Assembly: GCF_950023065.1 (NCBI RefSeq)
Contig: NC_088679.1
Coordinates: 41,354,001-41,418,000 of the forward strand
Direction of reading: 5' to 3'
Length of the DNA stretch: 64,000 nt
DNA from: Planococcus citri
Taxonomy: Eukaryota > Arthropoda > Insecta > Hemiptera > Pseudococcidae
The notes below the pieces were generated by a model. That model was not told the DNA's origin, searched no databases, and saw only the letters and a list, made by a program, of their open reading frames with translations. The translations under genes and the position numbers were made by a program. Shown here one piece after another: positions 36,639 to 49,515 of this stretch (position 1 is its first letter; every line of letters begins with the position of its first letter).

Positions 36639-39600
36639 GTAAAAATGGAAATATATACTCGCTGTTCCCATAAATTTAGAAGTTAATTCGATTATAATTA
36701 CTAGATGTTCCTTATTTTGATAAAATTATGCTTAAATCGGTTATAAAACCAATTACAAGTTATCCTCTAGTAATCCTTTTCGTATCTAAATCGCTTTAAA
36801 ATGAAATACGCTGGATGTATTTTGGCGAATATCGTTCGAAAACAGCTCGAGTATTGGGATTACGTCGCCGTGTATCGATTTTTCACATCTTTTGTTGGTA
36901 AATTGTCGATAATGTTACCGCGAATGATGCACGCCAATTGATAAGAAAATAAAAACGTAAGCGTATTGTGATAAAATGAAACAAAGATGAGTCGTGATTT
37001 AATACTCATCTGTAGGTATCAAGTGTAATTCATTCAAACTTTCGATAATTTTTAAATCATCGTTATAGATGAGTAGAAATAAACGAAAATATTGTGATTG
37101 TTTATCTCTCAACTACACGAGAATACTCGTATATATCGATATAATGATGATTGCATGTAGATTTTACAAAACGATACCCATAAGAAATAATGGCGTAAAT
37201 TTTTTCTGCGAATTTGAAAGAAAGAAACATTCTATAGACCTGCATTTTGTACAAAAAAACATTTCGATAAATTCCACGTACAGTGGCAGAATTTTTCCAT
37301 CTTGCTTCGAGTGATGTAAATATATCTTGGAAAAAACCAATCGTATTGTATAAAATTATTCTTTCGGATGAACGATAAAAATGACGCGAGAGATTTTTGT
37401 AAGATACCTACGTGAGAAGTGTTTTTAGTCGATTTTTTTTCGTGAAAGAAGATTTTTTAATGTAGGTATAGGTAATTTGTATAATTTTTTGGGAGGGAGG
37501 ATGTAGACGTAGAGGATAGCAGAAGGAAGCAGCAATTCACAAGTGGAAAGTGCTTCTTACATGAAATACACCTATAATATGTTCCGTTCTAAGATCTCAA
37601 TGCCCCAACCCCACCCCCACCCCTCAATTTTCGTTGAATCTTTAAAAATAATTGGAAAACTATAAGATCGTTTCTAGTGTTTTCGATAGCGTTAGTTTTG
37701 GATTTGAACAGACTTTTCCCCCCAAAACAACAAGCATCATTCATCAGTTTCGAGCCACCATAAATCGCAATGGAATATCTGATAAAGTACACACTGTCAG
37801 AATTACAAGTATACATACGACCAAAAAAATGAATTCGAGCGAACCCCTAGGCATAAAAAAAATGCTGACACGATAAATATCGCGTTTATTATGAAACGAA
37901 TTAATGCAAACAGAACAGAATAGAGCGGAGCGGAGTGGAGTAGAGGTATATTTAATTCCTCCAACTTATATGTACTTACTTTATTCAACCTACGAAATAC
38001 TTTCACCATAGCAGACACGTTGACGCATCAATTAAGTTGATTTATCGTTGGAATAATTCTCAACACAAACCCTAATCCGGTCGATGTCTGAGCTAAGATC
38101 AACAAATTAAAAGCTTATTTTTTCTCCACATTGTTTTCATTACACGATTACACCGAAAGCGAAAGGTCTACTGTACAGAATAGGGAAACTCCAACTCCCG
38201 ATCGAACCATTTGTCGTCGTCTTAACACCTCCGCCTCCGAGTAACATGACGAGTAGGTAAGTATTTCGAAAACCTAGACCTTTACATCATATACTTTATG
38301 TAAAACTTATAAACCCATCGTCGCTTTTATCTTTTCTACTCTAATAAATACGCCTCCATTCTAAATACACGTCCTCCGCTTCGTTTTCTGCCCTAATGCT
38401 TAAGTCAACAAACACCATAAACGCAATAACATCGACGGACTGACCGACAACCTTATGTCATTTACATGTCAACCTGCTTTATCGAATACAATTTCATTAA
38501 TGTCACGCCAATTCGCGCATATATAATTTAATAATCACGAAAACCGAAACCGTTGCTTTGCTCGCCGCCTTCACGATTTCGAGGCACGTGTTTCACAGCA
38601 GGACGTGCGATGGCGACAAAATCTAGCAGATTTAATAAAACGATAAAATTTTAACCCCTACCATAATTCTACACTAAGTATTCGATGAAATTAGCCTCGT
38701 TAACGAATTTACTCGAAAATGCAGGCACCATACCTAGGTTGATTGTCGCACGCGATTACCATTTTCTTTTCGAGACTCGAGTGCTTTCTCGCGTTCCTGT
38801 ATCGCACTCGGTTTCCAAAGTCGAGTATGCTCCTGCCTACGTTTTATCGACCATCTGTCAAAATAGGGGGAAAAATTGAAAAATATCCTTACTATATAAG
38901 AATTTGATTTTTATATCATTCGATTTACAAGTAGATAACCATTTTGAATGGCCGAGCTGTAACCGAAGGCGAAGGCGTTAACAAACTCAGAAGTGGCAAC
39001 GCACAAACTCAGATACGTACCATGAAAATTGAGCCTAAAAAAATTGAAATTTATAATACTTTTTTCTTCCTTATCTCAAATAAAATCACAAAATAATATT
39101 TTTCTCGCTTTTTTTGGGTTTCAGCATAACCGTGATTAATTACTTCTATTGTTTCGGAAACTGACGGCGTATACAGCTTCATCACTGTATAGTAAAAACT
39201 GCTTACTCGGTTTAGAAAATATAGCAACCCCTTTTGTAAAGATAATTGAAAAACTTCGTCGACCAAATATGAAACCCGTTTTAAAAAACACCATTTAGAA
39301 GAAAAAAATCGTTTCAAATTTGTTCGACTGAAATATGAAGTCTTCTCACTTCAACGTGGTTAAAAAGGATACCTATAAGGATGATTAAAGCTTCCAACGA
39401 GCAGAGCGAGAAAAAAACTCTTACGAGAAGAAAAAAAATCGGAAAATTTTCTCAAAATCTTAGGATTACAGCTAAAGGCTTAAAAACGAGAACCCGACCA
39501 AATCAAATATGGAGTTTTTCATCAGGGCATGAAAAGGTTTTAGGAATCAAATTCGCCAACGTATTCCCAAACCTACACTAAAAGAAGAGAATTTTAAGGG

Positions 39601-41015
39601 ATATTCGACGTTGGCAAATGTATGAGAAGAAGGGGGAAAAACGAAAATCCTTCCATATAAATTCTCTACTGCCCACCATAACTTTTTTTTTTTTTCATCG
39701 TAACAGTCAGCTTATATAAGTACAGTAGGAAGATGAAAATATTATTGATACTAATGATTCGAATACGTAATAGTCGATTAAATCTTCTTCGTGAATTTTC
39801 AAATTCAGTATACATATACGAAGTACGTAATTTGTGTAAACTTCAACTTCTTACCTCGGCTCTTTGAAATCCTACGACGTATCTACAGTAGCCCTGAGTG
39901 AGAATAAAAACAAAATGTAATTTTGAAAAATGGAAGCGATGGTTGCTAAATAAGCATCGACTGATTTTTTTCCTACATGATCGAGAAAGTGAAATTTTTC
40001 AAATTTAAAAACATTTTCCAACAAAAGGGTGACAAAAACCTCGCGATTTTCAAAATAAAATATACATTTCTCATTTTTCGAATGTTAGGGCTCCATTGAG
40101 AAAAATTTACAGGAGGTGTCAAAAAATGAAAATCATCAATGGTCCAAATACTGGTTTCTTTATTGAAAATTCAATTTTCTAAAATTTTTTCCATCTTGAA
40201 AGTCAGTTTTGCTAAATATTGGAGTAGGGGATGTCTTCCTTGAAAGATGAAAAAAATAAAATTTTGAAGCAACCCCCCCCCCCCCATCTCCCTCTTGAAA
40301 AGTATACATTTATGAAAAATGATCGTTTCGATGATTTCATCCCCTACAATATAAAATTTCAGTAGATGAGTAAATTCTCCTTTCACATTTTCTAAAATAC
40401 TACTCAGAAATTTACTCATAATTCAAATGTCAACTTCCCTAGACTAAAAAATTTCCGCTAGGGTACGATATTATTAAACGAGAAACCCATTCTAAAAGTT
40501 CTATTCTGAAAAAAAAAAAACTCGCGAATTTAACTCGGATGGAAAACATTCAAGAAACCTTAGAACGAAGCCGACTAATATAATTGTACTAAGAGATCCG
40601 TTCGATTGTTCGACTGTAATTAACGACGTCGTAGGGAAAAACAATCGTATGACCGAGCTTTAATTAAACTCGTCTGAATAATTATTTGTATAAATTAATC
40701 AGAATTTATTCGACTATAAAATACAGTTCGAATTCCTTTCCATAACTACCGCATAGCTCAGCACTACACCAACAACGATTAGCAACTCGTAGAATTCGAA
40801 ATATCATAAAAAATTGATAACGAAAGAAAAAGAAAGGTCGTAAACTCAATAGGTAGGTTACCACAAAAGCGCCGAAATTGGATGCGAAAATTTTCCACTT
40901 GCCTCGGATGAACGATCTAATGTATTTTTACGAATCAGTGATTTGGTGTATGGGCAACATCTATCCGTTCGATTAATAGTTTCTTTTTCAAATTTCAACA
41001 TCGACATCCGGTCAA

Positions 41016-41045
41016 ACTTACCTAAAACAAATGGAATTACGAAAA
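41016..41045 (-). promoter_or_regulatory. Candidate recursive splice site in Mkp3 intron 1
   Basis: On the gene strand a T-rich stretch ending CCATTTGTTTTAG runs straight into GTAAGTTTG, with the junction between 41022 and 41021. The donor half is consensus. Confidence 0.4.
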
Positions 41046-43233
41046 CATTAATATCACAGAATTTCAGATAAAAATTTGTCACATTATTAAATTATCGTTT
41101 TATTGATTTCTATTCCAGGCACGCACTTTTGTTCAATACAATTCAAAGAATTTTTCCAAAATAAACGAATACATATGGCCGTATGGGAAAATTTTTCAAT
41201 AAGTATAATAACAATTGTTACATAAATTCAACTTTCTACGCGTGAATTTTTTCTATTACTTTTTTCTTTATTCGATTTTTTTTCGAATGAGAAGGTATTG
41301 CTTTTCAAAGCTGCATGACCTTCTTTCGTGAATTTTTTAATATTTTATCCAATTTAAGGAATTTTTTCCATGGTTATGCTTATACTTCTTCTTTCAAGTC
41401 TATTTTCATGCAGATAAGTAAGAGTCTTTTCGACTTTTTTTTTCATCACTTCTTGGGGGATTTTCACAGAATTGGAATTTTTAGAATTTAAAGGCAGCTA
41501 GGATTCAGGTAAATATCTTGGCACAGGTGTCAGAGGTAGCTTTCAAGATATCAATCAACTGCATTCCTACTATATAGTTTAACTATAATTTCAAATTGGA
41601 TATTTTTCAATTTTTAATTTCGACTGGATTTAATTATAAAATAACTATGCCAACGATTATGGCATAAATATGTGATCAGATCTGGTCAAATGCAGATATT
41701 TTTCTCAAAGATCAATGTAGTCAGATTCGCTCGAAACCTACAAATTCCCTCAAAAACAATCCACGCATTGTACCAGAATTGATTACTGAGAGAGCACGTG
41801 AAAAACCCAGTACTCCTGATGAAAGATGCGAGCACAAAAAAATTTACGACAAGAATCACTTTACAAACCTTATTTTACACCACCTTGCCTCGTCTAAAAA
41901 CACCCACAATTTGTTTGCAAAAACTTTACAAAAACAACCTTCCCAACTTTTCATACCGATACATAACGGATTTCGATGAAAATATTTACAACCGCGGCGC
42001 GACGTTGATCTTTTTCGAGTGAAAACTCAACACGCATGCAGATACTCGACAACTCAAACCACATTCTCAACATCGCAACAACATTATACGCGAAAAATCA
42101 ACAACAGTCGCGAATATGAAACGAAAACGAATCACGATGGCGCGTTATTTTTATAAAATGAAATTTACATTCTTTGCCAAGCATCTGTGCAGTGATTTGT
42201 GCCTTGTGCGGCGAAAAGTAATCGTACCACTTTGACGGTTACGAGTATCCCCGTTCACCAATATTACATCAAACAATTTTCCCATCTACATTGTCGCTGT
42301 CGATGGCAGAAAAAAGTAAACATGTGTTTGTGTATACGAATTTGAGCCGCCAACGAGTAAGAAAATTTCGTGTTCGTGGTAAATATACGAATAACGCGTT
42401 TAAATACGAAGAGGTAGAAAACCTTTTTGGTAAACGAGGAAAATCTTCCAACGATTTACCATTTTCGACATTTAGAAAAACGCAAAGCAAACACGCCGCT
42501 CAAAAACAAAACAAAACAGCTGAGCAAAAAAAAAACTAAAAAGAAAAGAACACGTTAATTTAACTCAGGTCAGTTTTCCTTCCAAGGTTATGTACAACGC
42601 TTTCGTGAGTGTCAAGGTTTCATGCAAAGCACGCGTTAAAAAATTTATCATTAAATGAAAACACGACGCCTTTTCTCGTCACATTCTATCGCCTGGTATA
42701 ACGTTTACTACGACAAGGTAAATCGTACACGACGAAAAATCCACCTCCGCGAATTAATCAAGAGTCTCTGAAAATGCAAACTATGCAACGCAGACGTATA
42801 ATGGATGATTGGCGGCGGGGCAGGGTGGCACAAAAAACCCATAAACGCTTTCCAATGTAGGAGCCAGAAGTGACTTGTGAATGGTAGGCGAATCCGTAGC
42901 ACGTTTTATAATGTGGCTATTAAACAAATGAACACAGAACGGATGTACGATGTACACAACAACAACAGTAGGGACGAGACACACCTAGTCCTAAGGTACG
43001 TAAACGTATACGAGTATATATAAAGTTTCGAACAGCATTCGGAGGTTTTTGATTAAATTACCAAAGAATGCGCGCTATATACCAGCTCGTGTGGGTGTAC
43101 AGGTTTGGAACACCTTATTAACCGAAGACCAAGAAGAAGACGACGACGACGACGACCAGTCCATCCGAAGAGAAGACGACCTAAAAGGAAGAAGGGATAT
43201 ATACGTGCGTATACGGAAACCAAGAACCAAGAC

Positions 43234-43290
43234 AGTGCCAGTGCCGGTGCCGGTGCCCATGCCCATGCCCATGCTGAAGCCGATGCCGGT
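43234..43290 (+). repeat. Hexanucleotide-type repeat (GTGCCG / CCCATG)
   Basis: Units of the form GTGCC(A/G) then CCCATG, read as alternating Val-Pro and Met-Pro in one frame. Together with the GAC run at 43136-43157 it produces a 132-codon frame (43049-43447) that starts at TTG, so the frame is a by-product of simple repeats. Confidence 0.8.
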
Positions 43291-44119
43291 GATTCTTCCA
43301 CCGACCCACACACGACATCGAATGACCTGCGAGCACTGCCAGTATCAACCGCGCGTCCTTAAGAATGTCGAAATGGGCTCGGACACACATAATTATTATA
43401 ATAGTTTAGCTGGAACGGGTAAGCTAAGGTGTGTATACGGTGCGTAGGGTACATACGATTGCGTCTGCCGTACAATACCAGTTAGTGTACCTCTTATCAA
43501 TCTCCCCCCCTCCCCCTCCTATCGGAATCGAACTTCCAACTTCTTTTTTTTTTTTAAAGTACTGTACTTATTCACATTTCAAATTACAAACCGGCCACTT
43601 TCATTTTAGAAAATCAAAAGGACTACATCTCGTTGTTTTCTAGATCATTTGTGATTTTGAGTGTACTTTACATAAAATAACTGAGATAACAAATTGTTGA
43701 TAATTTTTCATTTTTTAAAGATGTTCTTTCTGTGCTCACAAGGCACCCGCGTTTAGAAGCTTTTGCAGTAAAAATTGAAAAGTTGTAAAAATATACAATG
43801 CTATTCGAAAAAGAATTTCAAAACAACATTGAAAAGGAGAGGGGGTGAAACTTTCAATACAGTAGGAATATTCGGGGCCCTCGGTAGGATGGAAGAAAGG
43901 AGCCGAGGAATCTTAAAATAGTTCGCATATTGAAAAATCCATACTTACTTCATTCATTTTAAAACATATTTTTGTTGCCAAAAAAAGCTTGAAAAAATAA
44001 CCAAAAAGCAACCAGAAAAGTGACATAATGCAAGTAAAACATTTTAATGAAGAAAGAAATCGCTAAAAAATACACAAAACATTTGAGACATTTTTGATTA
44101 AAAAAAACGAAAATTATTG

Positions 44120-45045
44120 TTGGCAACAAAGTGAGAATTTTAGCAATCTCTGGCAAAATAAAGCGAAACTTTGACGATTTCAACAACGAGAAAGGGGGTT
44201 TCAGCAATTTCTGACAGGTAAGCCAGACTTTCGGACAATTCTCGAAAAGAGTAAGATATTTTGGAACTTTTTGAAAAAAAAAACGACAATTTTCAACAAT
44301 TTAGTTGAAATTTTCAGCAATTTATGGCAAAAAAGCGAAATTTTTATATAATTTTTTTTAAAGTGAAAATTTTAGAAATACTTGCAGCAAGAATTTTTTT
44401 AAAGCAGAAATTTGACAATTTCAGCAAAAAATCAGCAATTTTTGAAAAATGAAAATTACTGACAAAGAAAATTACATTTTTTCGCAATTTTTTCAAAATG
44501 TGAGATTTTTTTACCTTTTTTAAGCAGAAATGCGACATTTCTTATTGATTTTGGAAAATTAGATTTTTTGGCAGTTTTTGGTAAAAAGCAAAACTGTTAA
44601 GCAATTTTCAAAAAAAGTAAGACCTTTTGATATTTTTTGCAAAAAATCGCGAATTTTTGACAGTTTTTGGTAGAAAGCATAGACGACAATTTCAGCAAAA
44701 AACGACTTTTTGGTAACTACATATTGGCAAAAAAAATACTTTTTTCATGCATCTTGAAAAAAAATATTGAAAATATCAAAAGTGAATAATTTGCGAGAGT
44801 GAACACTTTTTTATTCTCAAGAATACCTAAAAGTCTCGCTTTCTGCCAAAAATAACAAAAAATCTCACCTTTTGCCAACATTTCCTAATAGTCTCGTTTC
44901 TTGCTAAAACTGCCGCTTTTTCGCTCAAAATTCCAAAAAGGCCTCACTTCTTTTTATAAAAAACTGCACCATAGTCCCGCTTTTTTGCCTAAAAGTGCTA
45001 AAAAGTCTCGCTTTTTAATCGAAAAATTAAGAAAAAATCTCTAAT
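44120..45045. repeat. Head-to-head decayed minisatellite
   Basis: From about 44120 to 44760 variants of CAATTTTTGGCAAAAAGCGA repeat at roughly 40-60 base intervals. From about 44825 to 45045 the same word appears reversed, as GTCTCGCTTTTTGCCAAAAA. The two halves are thus inverted around a centre near 44790. The unit is close to that in the core of the foldback element at 20037-21180. Confidence 0.65.
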
Positions 45046-46212
45046 CTTCAACAAATATTGTGAAAAAAATATTTTTTCGAAAATTTGTACCAAAAAAAAT
45101 TACTTTGGTAACTAAAGCACGCTGGGTACTTTAAAGTACGAGCCCTGCATCAAAGAGACACATACATATTTGTATCGAAGTCCTAAAACACCTACATAAC
45201 TGAACCGAATGCAACCTAGTATGAAATGACTACATCAACGAGTTTAGGAGACCTTCGAGAATATTTTTCAGGTGATTCATTTTACTACCATTGATACGTG
45301 GAGCACATCACGACTACTTTTGGCATAAAATGCTTCCTTTTTCTTCGAAGTATCGACTACTCGAAAACATTCACTTTTCTTCTTTCTACGACTAATTTGT
45401 TGCTAAATTTTAAACGTCATAAATTAAAAGGACTTTTACAAACAAATCATGACATAACTATATCAACTATCAAGCAACAACCTCATCAACGTCTTTCATC
45501 AAATCAATAAGTGTGCGCCATGGTCATTATACCGTCACTACACAGAGGCAAACCGTCTCGACAAATTCGATGAAAACATTGCAACTTAATAACACCATTA
45601 CTGACAACTATAACACCCATACCTACAAACACTGATAACGCAATTATACTCGAAACAAAACGACAATGAAAAACAATACCGTCTAACGTCGATAATTATT
45701 TCCTCGAGGAAATTGGTTGAATACATCGATTACAATCGTGTAGTCAAAACATCTTATCAATAAGCTCATTTTTTCCACACATAATTAACGCCCCCGCGAG
45801 TTGAAAAAGTACACAAATGCTTAGGTTGCGCACGACGACCGGGCATCATACGAGTATTTCCAATTTCGTATTCGTATAGGTATATATCGAGGATCTCGAC
45901 CGTATGCTAACAATATTCAACTCTAGAGACCATTAAACTGTCTTCATTACGTCATAAATTTACGAAACGAGCGCATCACAACCGGTTCATATACAAATTG
46001 TATCGTTTGATTTTTGATAAATTGGTCGTTCGGAAACAAGTCCGCGTTTATATCGTGGGCTCTCTGCTGATACGGACCGAGCAAGAATACCTATCTTCTC
46101 TACCTCTACACGAAGCAACCTTTTTTTTCTTCTTCTTCTTCATCCACTCCTCCTTCTCATCTCAGCTCTCTACTTCCAAGTACCACCACATCGTCCACGT
46201 CCAATATCGACT

Positions 46213-46227
46213 CACACACACACACAC
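46213..46227 (+). repeat. CA dinucleotide microsatellite
   Basis: Short run of CACA, about seven units. Confidence 0.8.
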
Positions 46228-48080
46228 GAGGTACACGCACTTTGCAGATTATGATATCGTCGGATGAGAGAAGAGAACCGCGGCCACGCCGCCTCAGTTG
46301 GAATCGGACTTTCGGAATCCAGTCGGTAAAAACCAGTTCGTTACGTTTAGCGTTCTACGTACTATAACGACAACGTATCATCCGCATCCGACACATGTAA
46401 ATATGCACCCTCTGCACCAAATTCCATCTTCAACTCCCGCGGTGGTAACCCCTTCGAAGAATTTTCACCTCGAGTGCGACTTTATCGGAATTTCCGGTAA
46501 ACAGTGTGTACTAAAATGCGCCTTGTTTACATTATTTCGCGTAAACGAATCACCTATCTTTCTGTACTTTATCGTACGTTACTCTTTTTCTTCTACCAGT
46601 CATTTTGGGTCGATATAAATACGAACGAAAGCAGTGCTAAAGCAAGCAACACTCCTTACAAATCGACCCGTTAACAGCTACCAGTAAATTTTACTTCCGC
46701 AACGACGAAATACACACAAAAAATAAGAAAATATTATCGTGAAATTTCAATGAAAAAAAAATGATAAAACTTTCACCGCCCTCCGCAGCAATCTTTTAAG
46801 TGACGAGCAAACGTCGTTTAGCGATTAAAGACAAATACGCTAAAAGGTATTCCAACAACGAAAGCACTTTTTTTCCTTCCTTATTTAATTATATTTCCAC
46901 GTCTTCTTTATTGTCGCGTTTCCTTCGATATTCATGTATAAAACATCGTTTCGATTATTTTAATACGTATTTTGCTGGTGAACTGAATCTCGACTTATTC
47001 GAAATTCCATCTTTGGACAAAAAGAATGAATTTAGTCATTCACATTCTTTAGGTACTTTTCCAAGTTATTTCAAATTCGATGCGGAATTTTTACGCCGAT
47101 TTTTAACTTTTCAAGTGTTTAAGATACTAGCATAAGTTGAATTTTAGTGTTTTTTATTTCGCACGAGATTTTCAACGCGAAGGCTAAAATTTATCTAGTT
47201 TAGTTCAAGTCTTTGACATCTTCTTTAGTCGAGAAAATGAGTACTTACAAGGAGATCTAAATTTTTAAAGGTGATTACTCATGGTTGAAATAAACGAATC
47301 AACACGTTTAGTGTTTGATAAAAGTACCTTATGAAGTTTCTAGAAGCCAATTACAGCTCTTGGAAAAGAGAAGTGAAAAGAGAGTGCACTTTTTACAGAG
47401 CAATGAGAGCAAATTTTTGAACAGACTGTAGGAAAGAAATAATTAACTCTTCGGAAGGATCACAAAATAGCTCGAGCAATCAGATACATGTAAATACGCA
47501 CTGAGCAAAAGTTGAGAAAACAATTTCAACAATATTGTTTGTGATGAAAAATTTGATTTTTTTTCGATCTCTTATCATAAGAATCGATTTTTGAAAAATA
47601 ACTCGACGTCTTACGAAGAAATAAATTGAAACGAAACACAATCGCAGGACATTAAACTTCCCAATCATATAGTACGATTAGTGTTTCTATGGGAAGCTCT
47701 ATTTTTTATGTACATATTTTCCTCTCCTTCCCTCGATAGTCAAATTGACCAGTTTCGTATCTACGACCTTCAGTAACACATCAAACATCGTACATTTATA
47801 CACTTGTACACGTATCGAGTAAAAAATGTCTTTCACGAGCTACTCGTATCATCGTCAATTAACTTCCTTCACAGATTACAAGCAAAACAATAGCACTATC
47901 TAACTTCTCTTTCCTTATAGCGAGATTGACATTTGCTCCAAATTAACCAACTTCCTACAACGGCAAGGCAACAAACTACCCCCTCTTATTACTCATTAAA
48001 AACCCGTACGAAAAGAAAAATCTCACGCTAATTAGTCGAATTAGCATTTCCTACTTTTACGAATAATTACTATACCGAAG

Positions 48081-48170
48081 GAGCGAGCGAGCGAGAGAGA
48101 TAGAGACGACTCGGAGACCGGAGTCGCATTAATCGGCGCGATAAAACGGACGGCGCGGCGTAAGGCAACG
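48081..48170. promoter_or_regulatory. GAGA-rich and CG-rich patch
   Basis: GAGCGAGCGAGCGAGAGAGA at 48081-48100 is followed by ACGACTCGGAGACCGGAGTC and then CGGCGCG..CGGACGGCGCGGCG. GAGA repeats bind GAF-type factors in insects and often mark promoters or enhancers (family knowledge). Regulatory function here is inferred from composition alone. Confidence 0.25.
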
Positions 48171-48639
48171 GTTCTGAATCATTTTGAAGAATTTAGCGAT
48201 GAGTTCACTGATTGTATATTACGTATACGAGCTCGCCATGTTGCCACAATTCCGCACTATTGGCGCATTTTATTTCGGCATCTAGTCGACGAATGGTTAG
48301 CTACAACGGTCGAAGCGAATTTGTAACAATTTTTCAAAAATATTCGACGACTGCATGTACATTACATACTAACGTAAGTATGTAGTAGTTACGCTTCCGG
48401 TTTATTTGAGAGAAACGAAAGGGCGTTCGCTTCGAAGCACATTTCGTTAGCATGCTCGGCGCCTTCTTATCAATTACAACATTAAATAATAAAAAATTCT
48501 AATCTTGGAATACACAGTACGTAAACGTATATCAGCGCCCATTTGTCTGCTACTTGAAAAAAATTGCTCACTCGTGCTCAAAATAACGATAGCGACAATA
48601 AAAACCAAGAATTAACGGAATAATACTACTTACATGGTA

Positions 48640-48679
48640 TATACGATACGATACGATACGATACTATACTATACGATAC
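48640..48679 (+). repeat. ATACG pentanucleotide microsatellite
   Basis: ATACG repeated about four times and then degenerating to ATACT units. Confidence 0.9.
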
Positions 48680-49484
48680 ATTTATTCAAAAGCGGAGGTA
48701 ATTGATATTATCATAACGAGTGTGAAACTGTTCCAGGAGCAGTTTCATTTTGCTGATATCGTCGCATCACTATTGTTACTGCTATTGTTTCACTCTAAGT
48801 AGCTTGAAATATGATACGTCGAATGATATTTGATTACCTACCCACCGACGACGACGCCGACGTAGGAAATTTTCAATTTCAATACGTCATATCCGCAATA
48901 ACGACATTTTGCGCGTTCGTCGATATCTAATCGATAAATTGGGTAACTGAATATGAAATTTCAGATTTCACATTACTTGTGGTAGCTTCAACATGTGTGA
49001 ACATACTTCAAGAAAATCATAAAGAAGAAAAAAAAAACAGAAAAGCCTGTAAAGCTCATCAAGGGAGCCTTTTTTTAAAAAGGTGCCGTACTAAGGAAGT
49101 GGCTTTTGGGCGTTTTGAACTTTCAACTCCTCACCACCCTTTTCTAACCTGATAAAATGTGATCCAATGTAAAGTTCAGATAATTACATCATTGCTTTTC
49201 AAAACCATTCTGCACATTGAAAAGTGATGTAGAAGGACGAACTCTCAAAAAAAGAAGCCACCCAAAACGACCGCGAGACTTCATTCATAACAATTATAGT
49301 GAAGTATCCATTCCTGATACTATTTTTTTACACGATGTTTTGAAGTTTGTCTATACGTCCATCTTTCTGACTAATACAACCTATGGCCCTGTATACAATC
49401 TGAATATAGTGATTCTACATTGTAAAATGACTTACTCGTTTTCTCACGCATGGATACATTATTACTTTTACGATGAAAATTCGT

Positions 49485-49515
49485 ACTCACCTAAAACAGA
49501 AGAAAAAACAACGCA
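49485..49515 (-). promoter_or_regulatory. Strong candidate recursive splice site in Mkp3 intron 1
   Basis: On the gene strand TTTTTTCTTCTGTTTTAG runs straight into GTGAGTACG, with the junction between 49491 and 49490. The long pyrimidine tract, TAG acceptor and GTGAGT donor match the zero-length-exon ratchet sites described in long Drosophila introns. It lies 14.0 kb into the 55-kb intron. Confidence 0.5.

Larger units (their letters stand above)
24880..43900. other. Intron 1, central part: no gene seen
   Basis: AT-rich with scattered simple repeats: AAAAC units at 29331-29350, C13 at 40273-40285, GAC triplets at 43136-43157 and a GTGCCG/CCCATG hexamer run at 43234-43290. Candidate recursive splice sites for Mkp3 lie at 27788 and 41022. 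A plus-strand open frame with plausible splice sites is at 36538-36638. The longest frame (148 codons, 32624-32178 minus) is built on poly-T runs and is not taken as a gene. Confidence 0.5.

Noticed and set aside
43049..43447. 132-codon frame with Asp and Val-Pro/Met-Pro runs
   Set aside because: Starts at TTG and is made largely from triplet and hexamer simple repeats. Other frames over the same repeats are equally open.
46800..47135. 111-codon frame downstream of a TATAAATA at about 46613
   Set aside because: Starts at GTG, no domain, and the TATA-like word is unremarkable in AT-rich DNA.
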